Assembly: GCA_027625915.1 (NCBI GenBank)
Contig: JANTQA010000029.1
Coordinates: 1,674,001 to 1,738,000 of the forward strand
From: Anaeramoeba flamelloides
Taxonomy: Eukaryota; Metamonada; Anaeramoebidae
Direction of reading: 5' to 3'
Length of the DNA: 64,000 bases
Made by a program: the position numbers and the translations under genes. Of the stretch, positions 24,663-35,209 are shown one piece after another. Numbering within the stretch: position 1 is the first letter of the stretch; each line of letters starts with the position of its first letter. The notes below the pieces were generated by a model. That model was not told where the DNA came from, ran no database searches, and was given only the letters and a program-made list of their open reading frames with translations.

Positions 24663-27284
24663 ATTTATTAATTTTCATTTTCAATTTCTTTTAATTTTTT
24701 AATTTCTTTTAATTTTTCAATTTCTTTTTTCTTTTAATTTTCTCTCAAATTTTAATTTTTCTTTTAATTTTCCTTTTTGGAATTTTAATTTTTCTTTTAA
24801 TTTTATATTTTTATTTTTAATTTGATTTATATTTTAATTTATATTTTAATTGTCTATCTCACAAAGAATTCAGAATATTGTAATTTTTAAATAATTACAC
24901 TATTCATACAAATTGAAATATAGATCATAATTTTTTTTCTTAATATTATTTTTATTTAATTATTCAAGATGTTAATTTTTTATTTTTCATTGTTATTTAT
25001 TAATATTAAAAGTCATTTTCCAAGAATATTTTTTTTTGAATTACTTTATTTTATTTTTATTTTTGTATTGTTGCTTTTGCTGTTTTCATTTATCTCAGTG
25101 GAAGTTCTTTCGATATTTACAATGAATTTATTCTTGATAAGATGATCCTTTATTCAAAATGAAAACCAAAAAGTTAAAAAATAACACAAACTTTGATCAG
25201 AATGGGAGTTATTTATAAAGTCATCTAAATAGTTGTTAAGATGAAAATAATTTGTGAAAATTGTTTACAATTAAACATCTTTTGTTAAAAATAAATTGTT
25301 TAGTTTCAAATTTGTCAATAGAATTTTAAGAATCTGGTTTTTATTCACACCTTAGGATTAAATAAGATATTTTTTTATTTTTTATTCTTTGATTTGTTTT
25401 GAGAGATTCTTTTTAATCATTTCAAGATCTTGGATATTTAGGGTACATATACAAATTGATACAAATTTAATCTTAGATTTTAAATATTTTTGGATTTTAC
25501 ACAAAAATTACAAAATTTAAATTTGTTTAAATTGAAAAAAAAAAAAAAAGAATATTTGGACCATTAGTAACAGAACTAAAATTTAGGAATTCAAGTTAAT
25601 ATTTCTGATATTTATATACACGTTGTTTAATTCTTGTCCAGTCTATATATTTCGAAATATACACAAGTTTGATTTTATTGATTTAAAATTAGAAAATTTC
25701 AGATATGATCTATATGATATTTTCCTTTTGCCCGGGATACATTTTTTTTTATTTATTCAATATTTTTCATTTATTCAAAATTTAGATCAATATAAATCCC
25801 ATACAATTATTTATTCAAAATGTAGCTCAAAAAAAGGCAAAATGAAATCCCAATTTATTGTAATTGAACAAAACTTAATATTAAATCACCAAGAGGCAAC
25901 ATTCTATTTATGTTTTAATAAGCTAAATTTCAAAAATAGGGAATAGTTTTCATCTGAAAAAAAATTTGTTAATTGGTTTTTTTTTTGAATAATAATTTAT
26001 TTCAAGTAAGTGTTTAGAGATAATAACCAATGCAGATTAATAAATAAAAATATAGTCAAATCATTTTATTTTTTGAAAGAAAAATGAAAAAAAAAAAAAT
26101 AATAATAATTATAAATTTTGCCTATAATTTTGAAATTTGGCTAATTTTAGCCATTTTATTAAAAGAAAAGCAAAAAAAAAAAAAAACGAAATAAAATAAA
26201 AAAAAATTAATCAACATTTTCAAAATTTGGAAACAAATCCAAAACTATATAAATATAAAAAATAGGGATAAATAGTTTAAATAATCTTAATTTCACCAAA
26301 TTGGTAATACTTATTAGTATAATTATAGTTACAACTTATAAAACTCTTTTTTATTTTTGGAATTACTATTAGAATTTTTTTTTGATGTCAAAAACATAAA
26401 CATTGGAATTTTTTGAGATCTTGTTGAAGAGTTATTTTTTTTTTATACAGTGAAATTTCAAATTCTATAAACCGCCAAAAGAACACACAAAAAATAAGTT
26501 TATTAACATCAATTTTAAGTTTCCAAATTACACTAAGATCATAAAAAACATTCTTATAATTTATTTTGAAATTAATTTTTTCTAAAAGTGCTTTTTTACT
26601 CGTTTTTATAAGCATATAATTATAAAAATAAAATATATCATTTTAAATAGATTAATCGTTATGATGATGTCTATACTCAAGTTACAATAAAGTTACAAAA
26701 ATCAAAATTATTTTCAATCAAATCACATTATATCAGAAAATCATGATATTTTAGAAAACAGTGATAATCTCGGAAATCGCTATATTCTAAACAATTGTGG
26801 TAATTATTCAAAAATTGTGATCAAAGATAAAATATCGGCATTAAAAAGTAATCGCGATATAAGAGTTAATATGGTTTTAGAATTATTCCAGTATTATTTT
26901 TACAAAGAAATTTTTTTTTGATCAAATAATAGATTAAGTGAAAAAAGTTATTCTTCTAAAAAAACAACAAAAAAGATATTTGATACAATCAAGGATCAGA
27001 TCAATTGTTTTTATTGTGTTTTCATTTTGTTTGGTTGATAAACTTCTCGATCCTTTAAGATCAACAACAATAAGAACTAAAGATAGATAAATATTTTCTC
27101 AGTTAATCATGGTGTTGTAAATTGTGTGAAATCATCAGGTTCAAAAAATAGCAACCTTCAATTCGTTCTTTAAAGACTATGTTGTTGGATGAAAATATTT
27201 TCAATATTCTAGGTAAACTAAAAGGAGTTCAATAACTTTTCACAATTTTCAACAAAAACCTAGCACCATTATCACCCAGTGTTT

Positions 27285-27479
27285 CAGCCAGTTCAAATTT
27301 TAAGAAATAAACTTTCAAAGAATAATTAGTGCACATGAAAAATCTAAAATTAAAGACAAAAAATTCAATTTCTAGTAAAATAATATGTAAAAAAAATTCC
27401 AAAAAATGTACTTTAATTTGAGATTTTTTTTGTGCCTTAAATTCTGTAGAAAGTTTGTGTCTTAAAAGTGGAACTGACT
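27285..27479. mobile_element. MITE D copy 2 (degenerate)
   Basis: Same palindromic plan as copy 1. The right half (tactttaatttgagat... to gtgtcttaaaagtggaactgac) is well kept and the left half is diverged. The flanking TA is no longer clear, so this is an older copy. Confidence 0.7.
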
Positions 27480-29679
27480 ATTATTTTTTTGTACAGGAGT
27501 TTTCTTTGTCTTTTTCTACTTCTTCTTCTTTATATATTTGTATTGGACAAAAAACACAACTAGAGAGCTTGTGGGTTTTTTTAATCAATCACCAATAAGA
27601 AGGAAAATGATTCTAAATTCTTTTTGGTTATTTAACTTTTGAATGTAACAAGCCCATTTTAAGAAAAAAAATCTATTTTATATTCAAGTATATTGTTGAA
27701 ATGAGTTATTTTATTGTTTGATCATACAATTCCTTTGATATTTTATATTTTGAAAAAAAAAAAAAATGAAAAGAAAAATATTTTGTTTTTCCACTACAAA
27801 TAGCACATTCAGTTTATTAAAGTTTTCTGTCTTTCATATCTTTCAAACACTTGGAAACATATCCTAACCCTTGCAAACACTTTCTAACATTTTTACAGGG
27901 TAAAAGCATTGTACAAGTCTTAAGGCTTTGTAAAAATCAAGAGATTTTTTGAAGGTGATTTCAAAAAAATAATTTTTCATTTTTTCGCGATAATGTAAAA
28001 TATTGAAATTTTATGATTTTTGTGATAAAGTCTGACTAATCACGATTTTCAAATATTATCGCAAATTAATTGTCAATATTATGATAATATATGTTATCAT
28101 CAAAAGAACTATTATACTAAGATAAACTTGACGAAATTAAAGTTAAGAGAATTTTTATTGGATAATATATATATATAAAGGTTTTAAATATCATTTGAAT
28201 TAGTCTAAAACTCAAAAAATACCTTTGAATTTTATTATTTTAAATAATTCAAACAATTATAATTTAAATATTTTCTAAAAAACTTTCCCTTTTTTTTTTC
28301 CTTTTTAATTTTTTTTTCATAACAACAAGGATTAATTATCTTTTCTTTTTATCTACTTACTTTTTATAATTTTTATTTAGAATCTAAATATCTATATATC
28401 TATATCTATCCATCTATATATATATATATAGATAGATATATACCATAATCAATTTTAATTATTCTTTTATTGTTTAAAAAAAAGTTTTTGATAACTATAT
28501 TCATTTATTTTATAATTATTGCCAACAAATTAATTCTATCAAATACCTTTTCAAATAAAAAAAAAACAGTTAATTTAATTAAAACCAAAAACAACCCGGA
28601 ATTAATCAATTGAAAGAAAGAGTATATATACTTCGAAAAATTGGAAAAAAATAATATATAGATAAATAAAATAATTAGAATTATGTTAAAGAAAATCACC
28701 TTTGAAATAGTAATCTTTATTTAAAAAAAAAACAAAAAATATTGAATTTTATTGTAAATACTTATATTTAAATAGTAAATCGAATTTTTTCCCCAAACAT
28801 AATAGAGATATTATTTACATAAATAAACCATTAAACTTGATAGATCAACGACCTTTATCAAGTTTAGAGTAATAAGTTATCATTTTTACACGATTTCATT
28901 TTTCCAATGAATTTTTAAGTAATAAAATCTCATCCTATTTGTTTGAAATTATTGGTTCTAAAAATCAAAAAAAAACTTTGCAAAAAATATTTTATTTTGA
29001 AGAAATCTCACTTTTAGTGATTTCTGAGAGTTTTTTAGGAACAAACAAACTTTTAACCTTGATTTTATTTTAAAGATACAAATAAAAATAAATCAAATAT
29101 TGAATCCTTGAAGATCTGAAGAAAATAATATTTTATTTTATTTTTTAATAGTTATTACATTTTTTGAAAATAAAAATAGTTACTACCTCTTTTTAAATAT
29201 TAATCATGCCGACAACAAAATTTATTTTCAAATAATTTATATGAATATTAGCATAGATATAAATATATATATATATATATATATTTATTTTTTATTAAAT
29301 TCAATTCTTTTTATATTTGAAAATCTTTAAAAAATTTGAAAAATATTAATAATTCAGTTAGTGATAAGTTTAATCTTTGGACTGTTAATGTAGAACTGAT
29401 TCTAATGGTTAAAATCGGTTTATTAATTATTGATTAAATTAATCAATTAAAAATTTATTTCTTGATATTATAATTTGAATTTTTCATGTTTTAAAAAAGT
29501 ATTTTGGGAGAATTTTTAATTTCTTTACTTGGCTATTTTTATGGTATTTTTGTATATTAAAAAAAAAGAAAAAATCGATTTAGTTTATTTATTTTGAATA
29601 AAGAAATGATATTTTTTCAAATTTACAATAATTAATGTAATTTTTTTGTGATTAAGAAGATTTTTACTACTGATTTATT

Positions 29680-29860
29680 CCACAACTCTGTGGTTTTATT
29701 ATAAATTGTATTTTTGTACCATTCCTTTACAGACAATAAGATTTCATTATACTTCTAAGAAAATAATTTTTTAGAAATAATTTGGAAATGTGTTGAATTT
29801 TGAACTTTTCCAAAATATGAAAAATGGATCAGACATTAAAAAAAAATATATCTTTTATAA
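29680..29860. repeat. Dispersed repeat family L, copy 1
   Basis: Matches the reverse complement of 55960-56145: atgtgttgaattttgaactt / atatgttgaattttgaactt, caaaat...atggatca and a shared acaactctgtg/ataactgtgtg end. Confidence 0.55.
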
Positions 29861-30751
29861 AAATTTCATTAAATGTGACTTTGGTTTTATGTAGTAATTA
29901 GTTTTTAACTACATTTTTATAATTTTCAAGATTTCATAATGTTTTTTGGATTTGTTATTGGATTTACTTGAAGATTTTTTGAGCTTAATAGCCCATTAAA
30001 ATTCGACCAGTCTCAATAATATGAAATTTACTCCTTATGATTCACAAAAAAGAAGTAAATTCAAGTTTCTTGAGTAATATGTAATAACAACCCTAATCTA
30101 CATTGAGTTGATACTATATTAAGCAAAATTCGAATCGGAAAAATTTATCAAACTTTTTGGTATTTATTATTTTTTGTTTTAAAGTGATAGATTGGCATCA
30201 TGAACAACAGGTCTTTTCATTAAGTTCTTTAAATAAACAAACTTGGATATTTAGGTTTGTATAACAATAAAATTAAAGCTTTGGAACCAAAAATGATTTG
30301 AGAAAAGGTAGATTCTGATCTTTTTTACATTTCAAAAAAAAAGAAATGGAATTTTTTGCAAAAATAAAATCAGTTTTTTGGTGTTGTCATGAACATACAA
30401 TTCCTACCCTAAATATAGGGAATATATTTTTTTGATTTTCTAATAGACTATAAGGTTTCAATATCGGAAAAAATCTTACTGGGAATTTTTTTTCTCTTTT
30501 TTCAAATAATTATGGTAATGTAATTTCGATTCCAAATATGAACGGTAGTTAGTCTTTTAATCTTACTTTATAGACAAAAAAACAATGAGGGTTTTCAACT
30601 AGAATTTTGTAAAAATCATTTTTTATTGCTTACTTTCTTGGTTTATTTGGTGAGAAAAAGTCTTAAATCGGAACACTACCTCAAGTCTCTTTTACAGTTC
30701 CTAAATCTTTCTTTTTTTCGACTTGATTACATTAATTTCTTTTCTGTCTAG

Positions 30752-32986
30752 ATGTCCATTTTTGATAATGATCTGCCTACTTTTAGTTGGCCTGAAACCG
30801 ATTTTGCACAAGACAATTTGAATACCCAAAGCACAAACCTTTCTTCGACACTGTTGCCTTCACCATTTTTTGAGCAGGATCACGAACCAAAAGAAGCAAT
30901 CCAAAATATGTATCCCTTCGAAAACGAAAATTCTTTTACCTCTTTTCCACCACTACAAGAAACAAACACAAGCCATAGCATTAACACCAAAGATCTCTGG
31001 AGCAAAAAAGCAGAAGGGTTTAAATTTGAATATGATCAGGAGAATGTTGCTACAAACCATTTTTATGATGACTCAACAAATTTGTCTTCTTTTACCCTTT
31101 TTGATGCAAACAAAGAGGAAATTACCGTTTTGGATTTAGAAACCCAACAAAATGGCTTTGAAAACCAAACACTGCCAGAAATTGAACAAATGAATAGACA
31201 CAATAAACAAACCAAACAAACAAATCAAAAGCAGATATTTCTAAAAAAAGATCCACTTTCGGTCAAAAAAAATCAATCAAGCAAAAAAGAAAAGCCATTT
31301 CATAAGACTTCTAATTTTGTAAGTAGTGGTGAAGGGAAGAGGACGAGTTCCTTGAAGGAAAAAGCTTTCAAAAATTTTAACAACAATACCCAAAATAATT
31401 ATTCTTCACAGCCAAATTCCTCCAAGAACAAACAACTTTTTCAGAGTGGCAGATACGTTAATCAAAAAAGTTTGAAAGTAAAGAAGAAAAGACCAGAAAC
31501 CACAACTAATTTACAAACAAACATTGAAAAAGGCAATTGCAACCAATTTAGCAATGTATCAAAATTCAAATTATCTCCCGACAATGAGAATTCAAACCAA
31601 TTCAACCCACGAAAACGAAAAAAAATATTAAAATTCAAAAAAAAAGGACAATATTTCTATTTTAGCGATAAGGGACACCGAGGCAATTTAAAAGAAAAAA
31701 CACAACATAAAAATTGTTACCAAATTCAAAAAAAGAAGCTCAAGTTTAAAAATAAATACAGAATTAAAAAAATACCGAAAGAAAAAGAAAAAGTAAAAAA
31801 AAAAGAAAAAAAAATAAAATTAATAAAAAAACAAAATGATAACCTTAAAAAAAGAAATACCTCAAATTCTGAATATTTTTCACCAACTAGTGATTCTTTA
31901 TCATTCTCTGAATACAATTCTTCGTCGATTCCTGAGTCAATGTCTGATTCAATGTCTGATTCAATGTCAAGATCAATGTCAGAATCAGAATCTTTTTCTG
32001 AATTTGAAGAGAATTTTGAATTATCTTCAAAATTGATTCAAAAAAAAGAAAGAGAAAGAACTAAGGAGCAAGTATTTGCATGTGGCAGTGGTAAAGATCA
32101 TAAAAAAATTTCAAAAAATAAAATCAATAAAAAGATAATTTCAATCAAATCGCCAAATATCCTGTACAAAAACAAAAAAATACGATTAAATTTTAAGGTA
32201 CCAAGATCAAAATCATTTGATTATAATGATTTAAAAACAAAGGTTATTCAAATTAATAATAAAAAAAAATCTAATTTAAAACTAAGAATGATCTCTTCTT
32301 CCCCTATTCAAGTACCCACAATTATTCACGAGAGAACGAACAAGAGAAAAAATGAAAAAAAGAAACAAGAGAAAAAAAATAATGAAAAAAGGAAAAGAAA
32401 TAAAAAAAAGATTTCTGCATATTATGAGAAAAAATATATGAGTCCACATCATCACCATCACCACAATCAATATAAAAAAAACCACCATTATTACCATAAT
32501 CACCATAATCGCCATCACCGTCGCCGTCACCATCGTCACCATCGTAGCCATCGGGTTAATAGTAGTGATTTTTCTTCTCGTTATCATGAGCAGGACCAAA
32601 AACATAATCAGAACAAAAAAAAAAATTATAAGAATAAAAATAAGAACCAAAGTCAGCATAATAGGAATAATAAATATGAAAAATCAATATTTAAGGAAAG
32701 GATAAATTCCATGAAAAAAGAAACAACAGTTTCAGAAAGGATGGTTACATCTGAACACGCTAGAAACATTTTTGAGAAATGGTTTCATGAAAGAAATCAA
32801 CTTGAAACGGGTCCTTATCCTGATACAAAAACTAAAAAAAAATTAGCAAAACAATCAAACACAGAAATAATACATGTGAACAGGTGGTTTGCTCAGAGAA
32901 GAAGAACAGAAAAAATTAGATGTTTGAATGGTAATAGGATGTGTCCTGCCTGGATAAAAAAAAGGGGAAGACCCAGAAAAGATTAA
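30752..32986 (+). CDS. TALE-2: TALE homeodomain protein with His-rich segment and C-terminal AT-hook
   Basis: A single-exon frame of 744 residues. The ATG follows a splice-acceptor-like ttttctgtctag, so a 5'-UTR intron is possible. Residues 1-160 are acidic/aromatic (activation-domain-like). The middle is Lys/Asn/Ser-rich with an SMSDSMSDSMSRSMSES repeat near residue 395 and a His/Arg-rich block near 570-600. The homeodomain at about 32740-32920 reads ARNIFEKWFHERN, then PYP in the TALE loop, then VNRWFAQRRRTEK. The last residues, KKRGRPRKD, form an AT-hook core (RGRP). A nuclear DNA-binding regulator is inferred. It lies 6 kb downstream of TALE-1 on the same strand, with the same architecture and the same Gln at homeodomain position 51, so a local duplication is likely. 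Confidence 0.88.
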   Translation: MSIFDNDLPTFSWPETDFAQDNLNTQSTNLSSTLLPSPFFEQDHEPKEAIQNMYPFENENSFTSFPPLQETNTSHSINTKDLWSKKAEGFKFEYDQENVATNHFYDDSTNLSSFTLFDANKEEITVLDLETQQNGFENQTLPEIEQMNRHNKQTKQTNQKQIFLKKDPLSVKKNQSSKKEKPFHKTSNFVSSGEGKRTSSLKEKAFKNFNNNTQNNYSSQPNSSKNKQLFQSGRYVNQKSLKVKKKRPETTTNLQTNIEKGNCNQFSNVSKFKLSPDNENSNQFNPRKRKKILKFKKKGQYFYFSDKGHRGNLKEKTQHKNCYQIQKKKLKFKNKYRIKKIPKEKEKVKKKEKKIKLIKKQNDNLKKRNTSNSEYFSPTSDSLSFSEYNSSSIPESMSDSMSDSMSRSMSESESFSEFEENFELSSKLIQKKERERTKEQVFACGSGKDHKKISKNKINKKIISIKSPNILYKNKKIRLNFKVPRSKSFDYNDLKTKVIQINNKKKSNLKLRMISSSPIQVPTIIHERTNKRKNEKKKQEKKNNEKRKRNKKKISAYYEKKYMSPHHHHHHNQYKKNHHYYHNHHNRHHRRRHHRHHRSHRVNSSDFSSRYHEQDQKHNQNKKKNYKNKNKNQSQHNRNNKYEKSIFKERINSMKKETTVSERMVTSEHARNIFEKWFHERNQLETGPYPDTKTKKKLAKQSNTEIIHVNRWFAQRRRTEKIRCLNGNRMCPAWIKKRGRPRKD

Positions 32987-33273
32987 TAGTAATGTTTTAC
33001 ATTTTCTTTTACCATTTCAATTTTTTTTTTTTTTTTCCCGTTCTTTTTAAATTTATCTTTCTCCTTCTTTTTCTTTTGCTTTAATATCTCACCTTTTCTT
33101 TACATTTTATTCATTTTTTTTCTTCAAAATGAATTTTAGAATAAAAATAAATAAATAAATAAATAATTATTTTTATTAATTTTTTTCTTTTCTAATCATT
33201 AAAGTGTTAATTTTTTTCAGAGAGGATATAATCATCCAGAATTTGTAATGAACTGTCTGTATTTTGTGAAATA

Positions 33274-33777
33274 AACTATTTTTCAGTCAAACTGTCCGTT
33301 TTTTTTTGTAGAAATTGAAAATATTCAAAGAGTTTAATCTATTTTTCTCATTTTGTTAAATTCAGTAACTTTTTTTTTTTTTATGTTTTTTGATTTTTGC
33401 TTTTCTTTTTTCTTTTTCTTTCAAAAAAGTTAATTTGAAAAAATAAAAAAAAAATATTTGTAACTCCAAATTGACATTAATAAAAGTGACGATTTGTATT
33501 TTCGTTTTAAAATTAATACATTAACAATTAAATAATATCATTTTTAACAATTTTAATTTTCCTAATGAGATTGAAAAAGTTTGAACGAGAAGTGCCAATG
33601 AAAAGTCCCAAATATTTTAACTTTTTTTTCTTTTTTGAAATGTATGATTTGATCAGGTGTTTCTGTTATGAATATCAACTCTAATACGAAGTTTAGTTTT
33701 CTTGTATTTCTAAACAATCATAGTTGTATTTTTTCTCATTTTTTAAAATCTTTTATTTTGTCTTTGATTTAAAACAT
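33274..33777. mobile_element. MITE B copy 1 (Tc1/mariner type, right end degenerate)
   Basis: Left end TA + AACTATTTTTCAGTCAAACT. The body matches 40997-41539: taactccaaattgacatt, caattttaattttccta, gtgccaatgaaaagt and gtatttctaaacaatc. The right terminal repeat is barely recognisable near 33765-33777. Confidence 0.72.
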
Positions 33778-34009
33778 TTCTTTCATTTAAATGTGAAGAA
33801 GCATTGTAAATTAGTTGGTCCTTCAAAAAATTCTTTTTCTAGAACTGTTTTAATATGGAATACTTTGAGAGTTGAGTTTACAAGATTTTTACAAAAATGG
33901 AAATTAAACTTAAAATTATTTGTGATTTTTTCGAATTTATCAGTATTGAATAAACTTTTGAATATCAAGAATTTAATAAATATTTCTAAAAAAAATTAAA
34001 TTCTTCTGA

Positions 34010-34175
34010 TTTTCAAAGATTCAATATTTGGTTTATTGTTCTTATATTTATAAAATAAGATTAAAATTTCAATGTTATTTTTAAATACAAAATAGTAGAT
34101 AATTACTAAAAGTTGAGATTTCCTCAAAAGAAAAATGCTTTTGTTAATTTTTCTTATTCTTATTTGATCCAAACA
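34010..34175. repeat. Dispersed repeat family K, copy 1
   Basis: Matches 56695-56850: gattcaatatttg(g)tttatt, tataaaataagattaaa and a shared gaaaagaaaaat(t/g)c. It accounts for the minus-strand open frame 33996-34289. Confidence 0.5.
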
Positions 34176-35209
34176 TAATGGATCTAAATCTTTATATTGA
34201 AAATCTAATTGGTGTAAATTAAGCTCTTTTGAAAAAAGATAACACATTCTATTAAAGTTGATAAAAGGAGTTTGGTGTATCATGTTCAATATTATCTTTG
34301 TGTAAACAATTGCTCTATTTCATTTGGGAAAAAAATCAAACAGCATTTACGGTCTCCTTAATTCGAATTAGAATATCTTTTATGTTAGTCAATTGAAAAA
34401 ATCTTTCTACACAAAACAAGATTAGAAATAATAAAAAAATACAAGAAATGTTTTTCTAATTTTTAAAAAAAAACAATTAGTTATTGCTTCATAACCAATT
34501 TAATTGAAAAGAATTACAGAAAATTGATTCTTATTATTTATCACTTATTTAAGGAAAGTAGTCGCTCATTTTTAGAGACACACAGTCACTTTCTATAAAA
34601 TATATATCATAGTGTTTGCAAAAATTAAACCCTATAAAACCTCTTAAATAAAATAACAATAATTTTTTCAGAAGTTTTTACCTGTAACTTACATCAATTT
34701 TATTTCATTTTTGAAATAAAGGTAAAAATATTTCACTTTTTTCAAACAAAAACACAATTTCATTTCAATCTTGGTTTTCTTTGTTTAAAGTAAACAAACG
34801 ATGAAATAGAAATTTTTTTTAAAATTTTGATTATTTTTTATTTAAAGTATTTAATCTATTACTTAATAGATTTGAATTTTGGAATGTTTTTAATTAATTA
34901 AACCCAATTGTGCCGAGTTGTAAAAAATAAGGACAGTTTTCTTTCGTGTTTTGTTGTGAGATTAATTTATTTTTTCTCTCAAAACCTTTTTTTATTTGTA
35001 AGTCTTTTTGATCGTTTTTCATTTTTTTTATACGCAACCCATTGTCAATTACGAAATTTCACAACATAAACTTTTAAAAAAAAATTTGTTTTCTTTTTTT
35101 TTAAATTCAACCACACCAACATTTTGCTCGCGATTTATTTTTTCTTCTTTTTTTTTTTTCAAAAAAATAAATAAAAAAAAAAGCTTTCAGCTTTTTCAAA
35201 TTTGGAACA

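Larger units (their letters stand above)
24663..30751. other. Intergenic region TALE-1 / TALE-2
   Basis: Six kb, AT-rich. It holds MITE D copy 2 (27285-27479), AT microsatellites (about 28420 and 29265-29283), a palindromic tatagata/tatctata stretch (28390-28441) and a family L repeat (29680-29860). The block at 27000-27250 is less simple than its surroundings and may be a decayed coding remnant, but no family is visible. Open frames 25623-25946, 26388-26615 and 28505-28699 look random. Confidence 0.55.
32987..35209. other. Intergenic region TALE-2 / coiled-coil gene
   Basis: Contains an (AATA)n run at about 33145-33170, MITE B copy 1 (33274-33777) and a family K repeat (34010-34175). Short open frames (33724-33999, 33996-34289 minus, 35008-35223) overlap repeats or low-complexity DNA and are not called. 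Confidence 0.55.

Noticed and set aside
27000-27250. Possible decayed coding sequence between the TALE genes
   Set aside because: More complex than its surroundings, but short protein-like runs change frame and no family motif is visible.
28385-28445. Palindromic tatc/gata stretch
   Set aside because: Simple-sequence microsatellite; no evidence for a regulatory hairpin.
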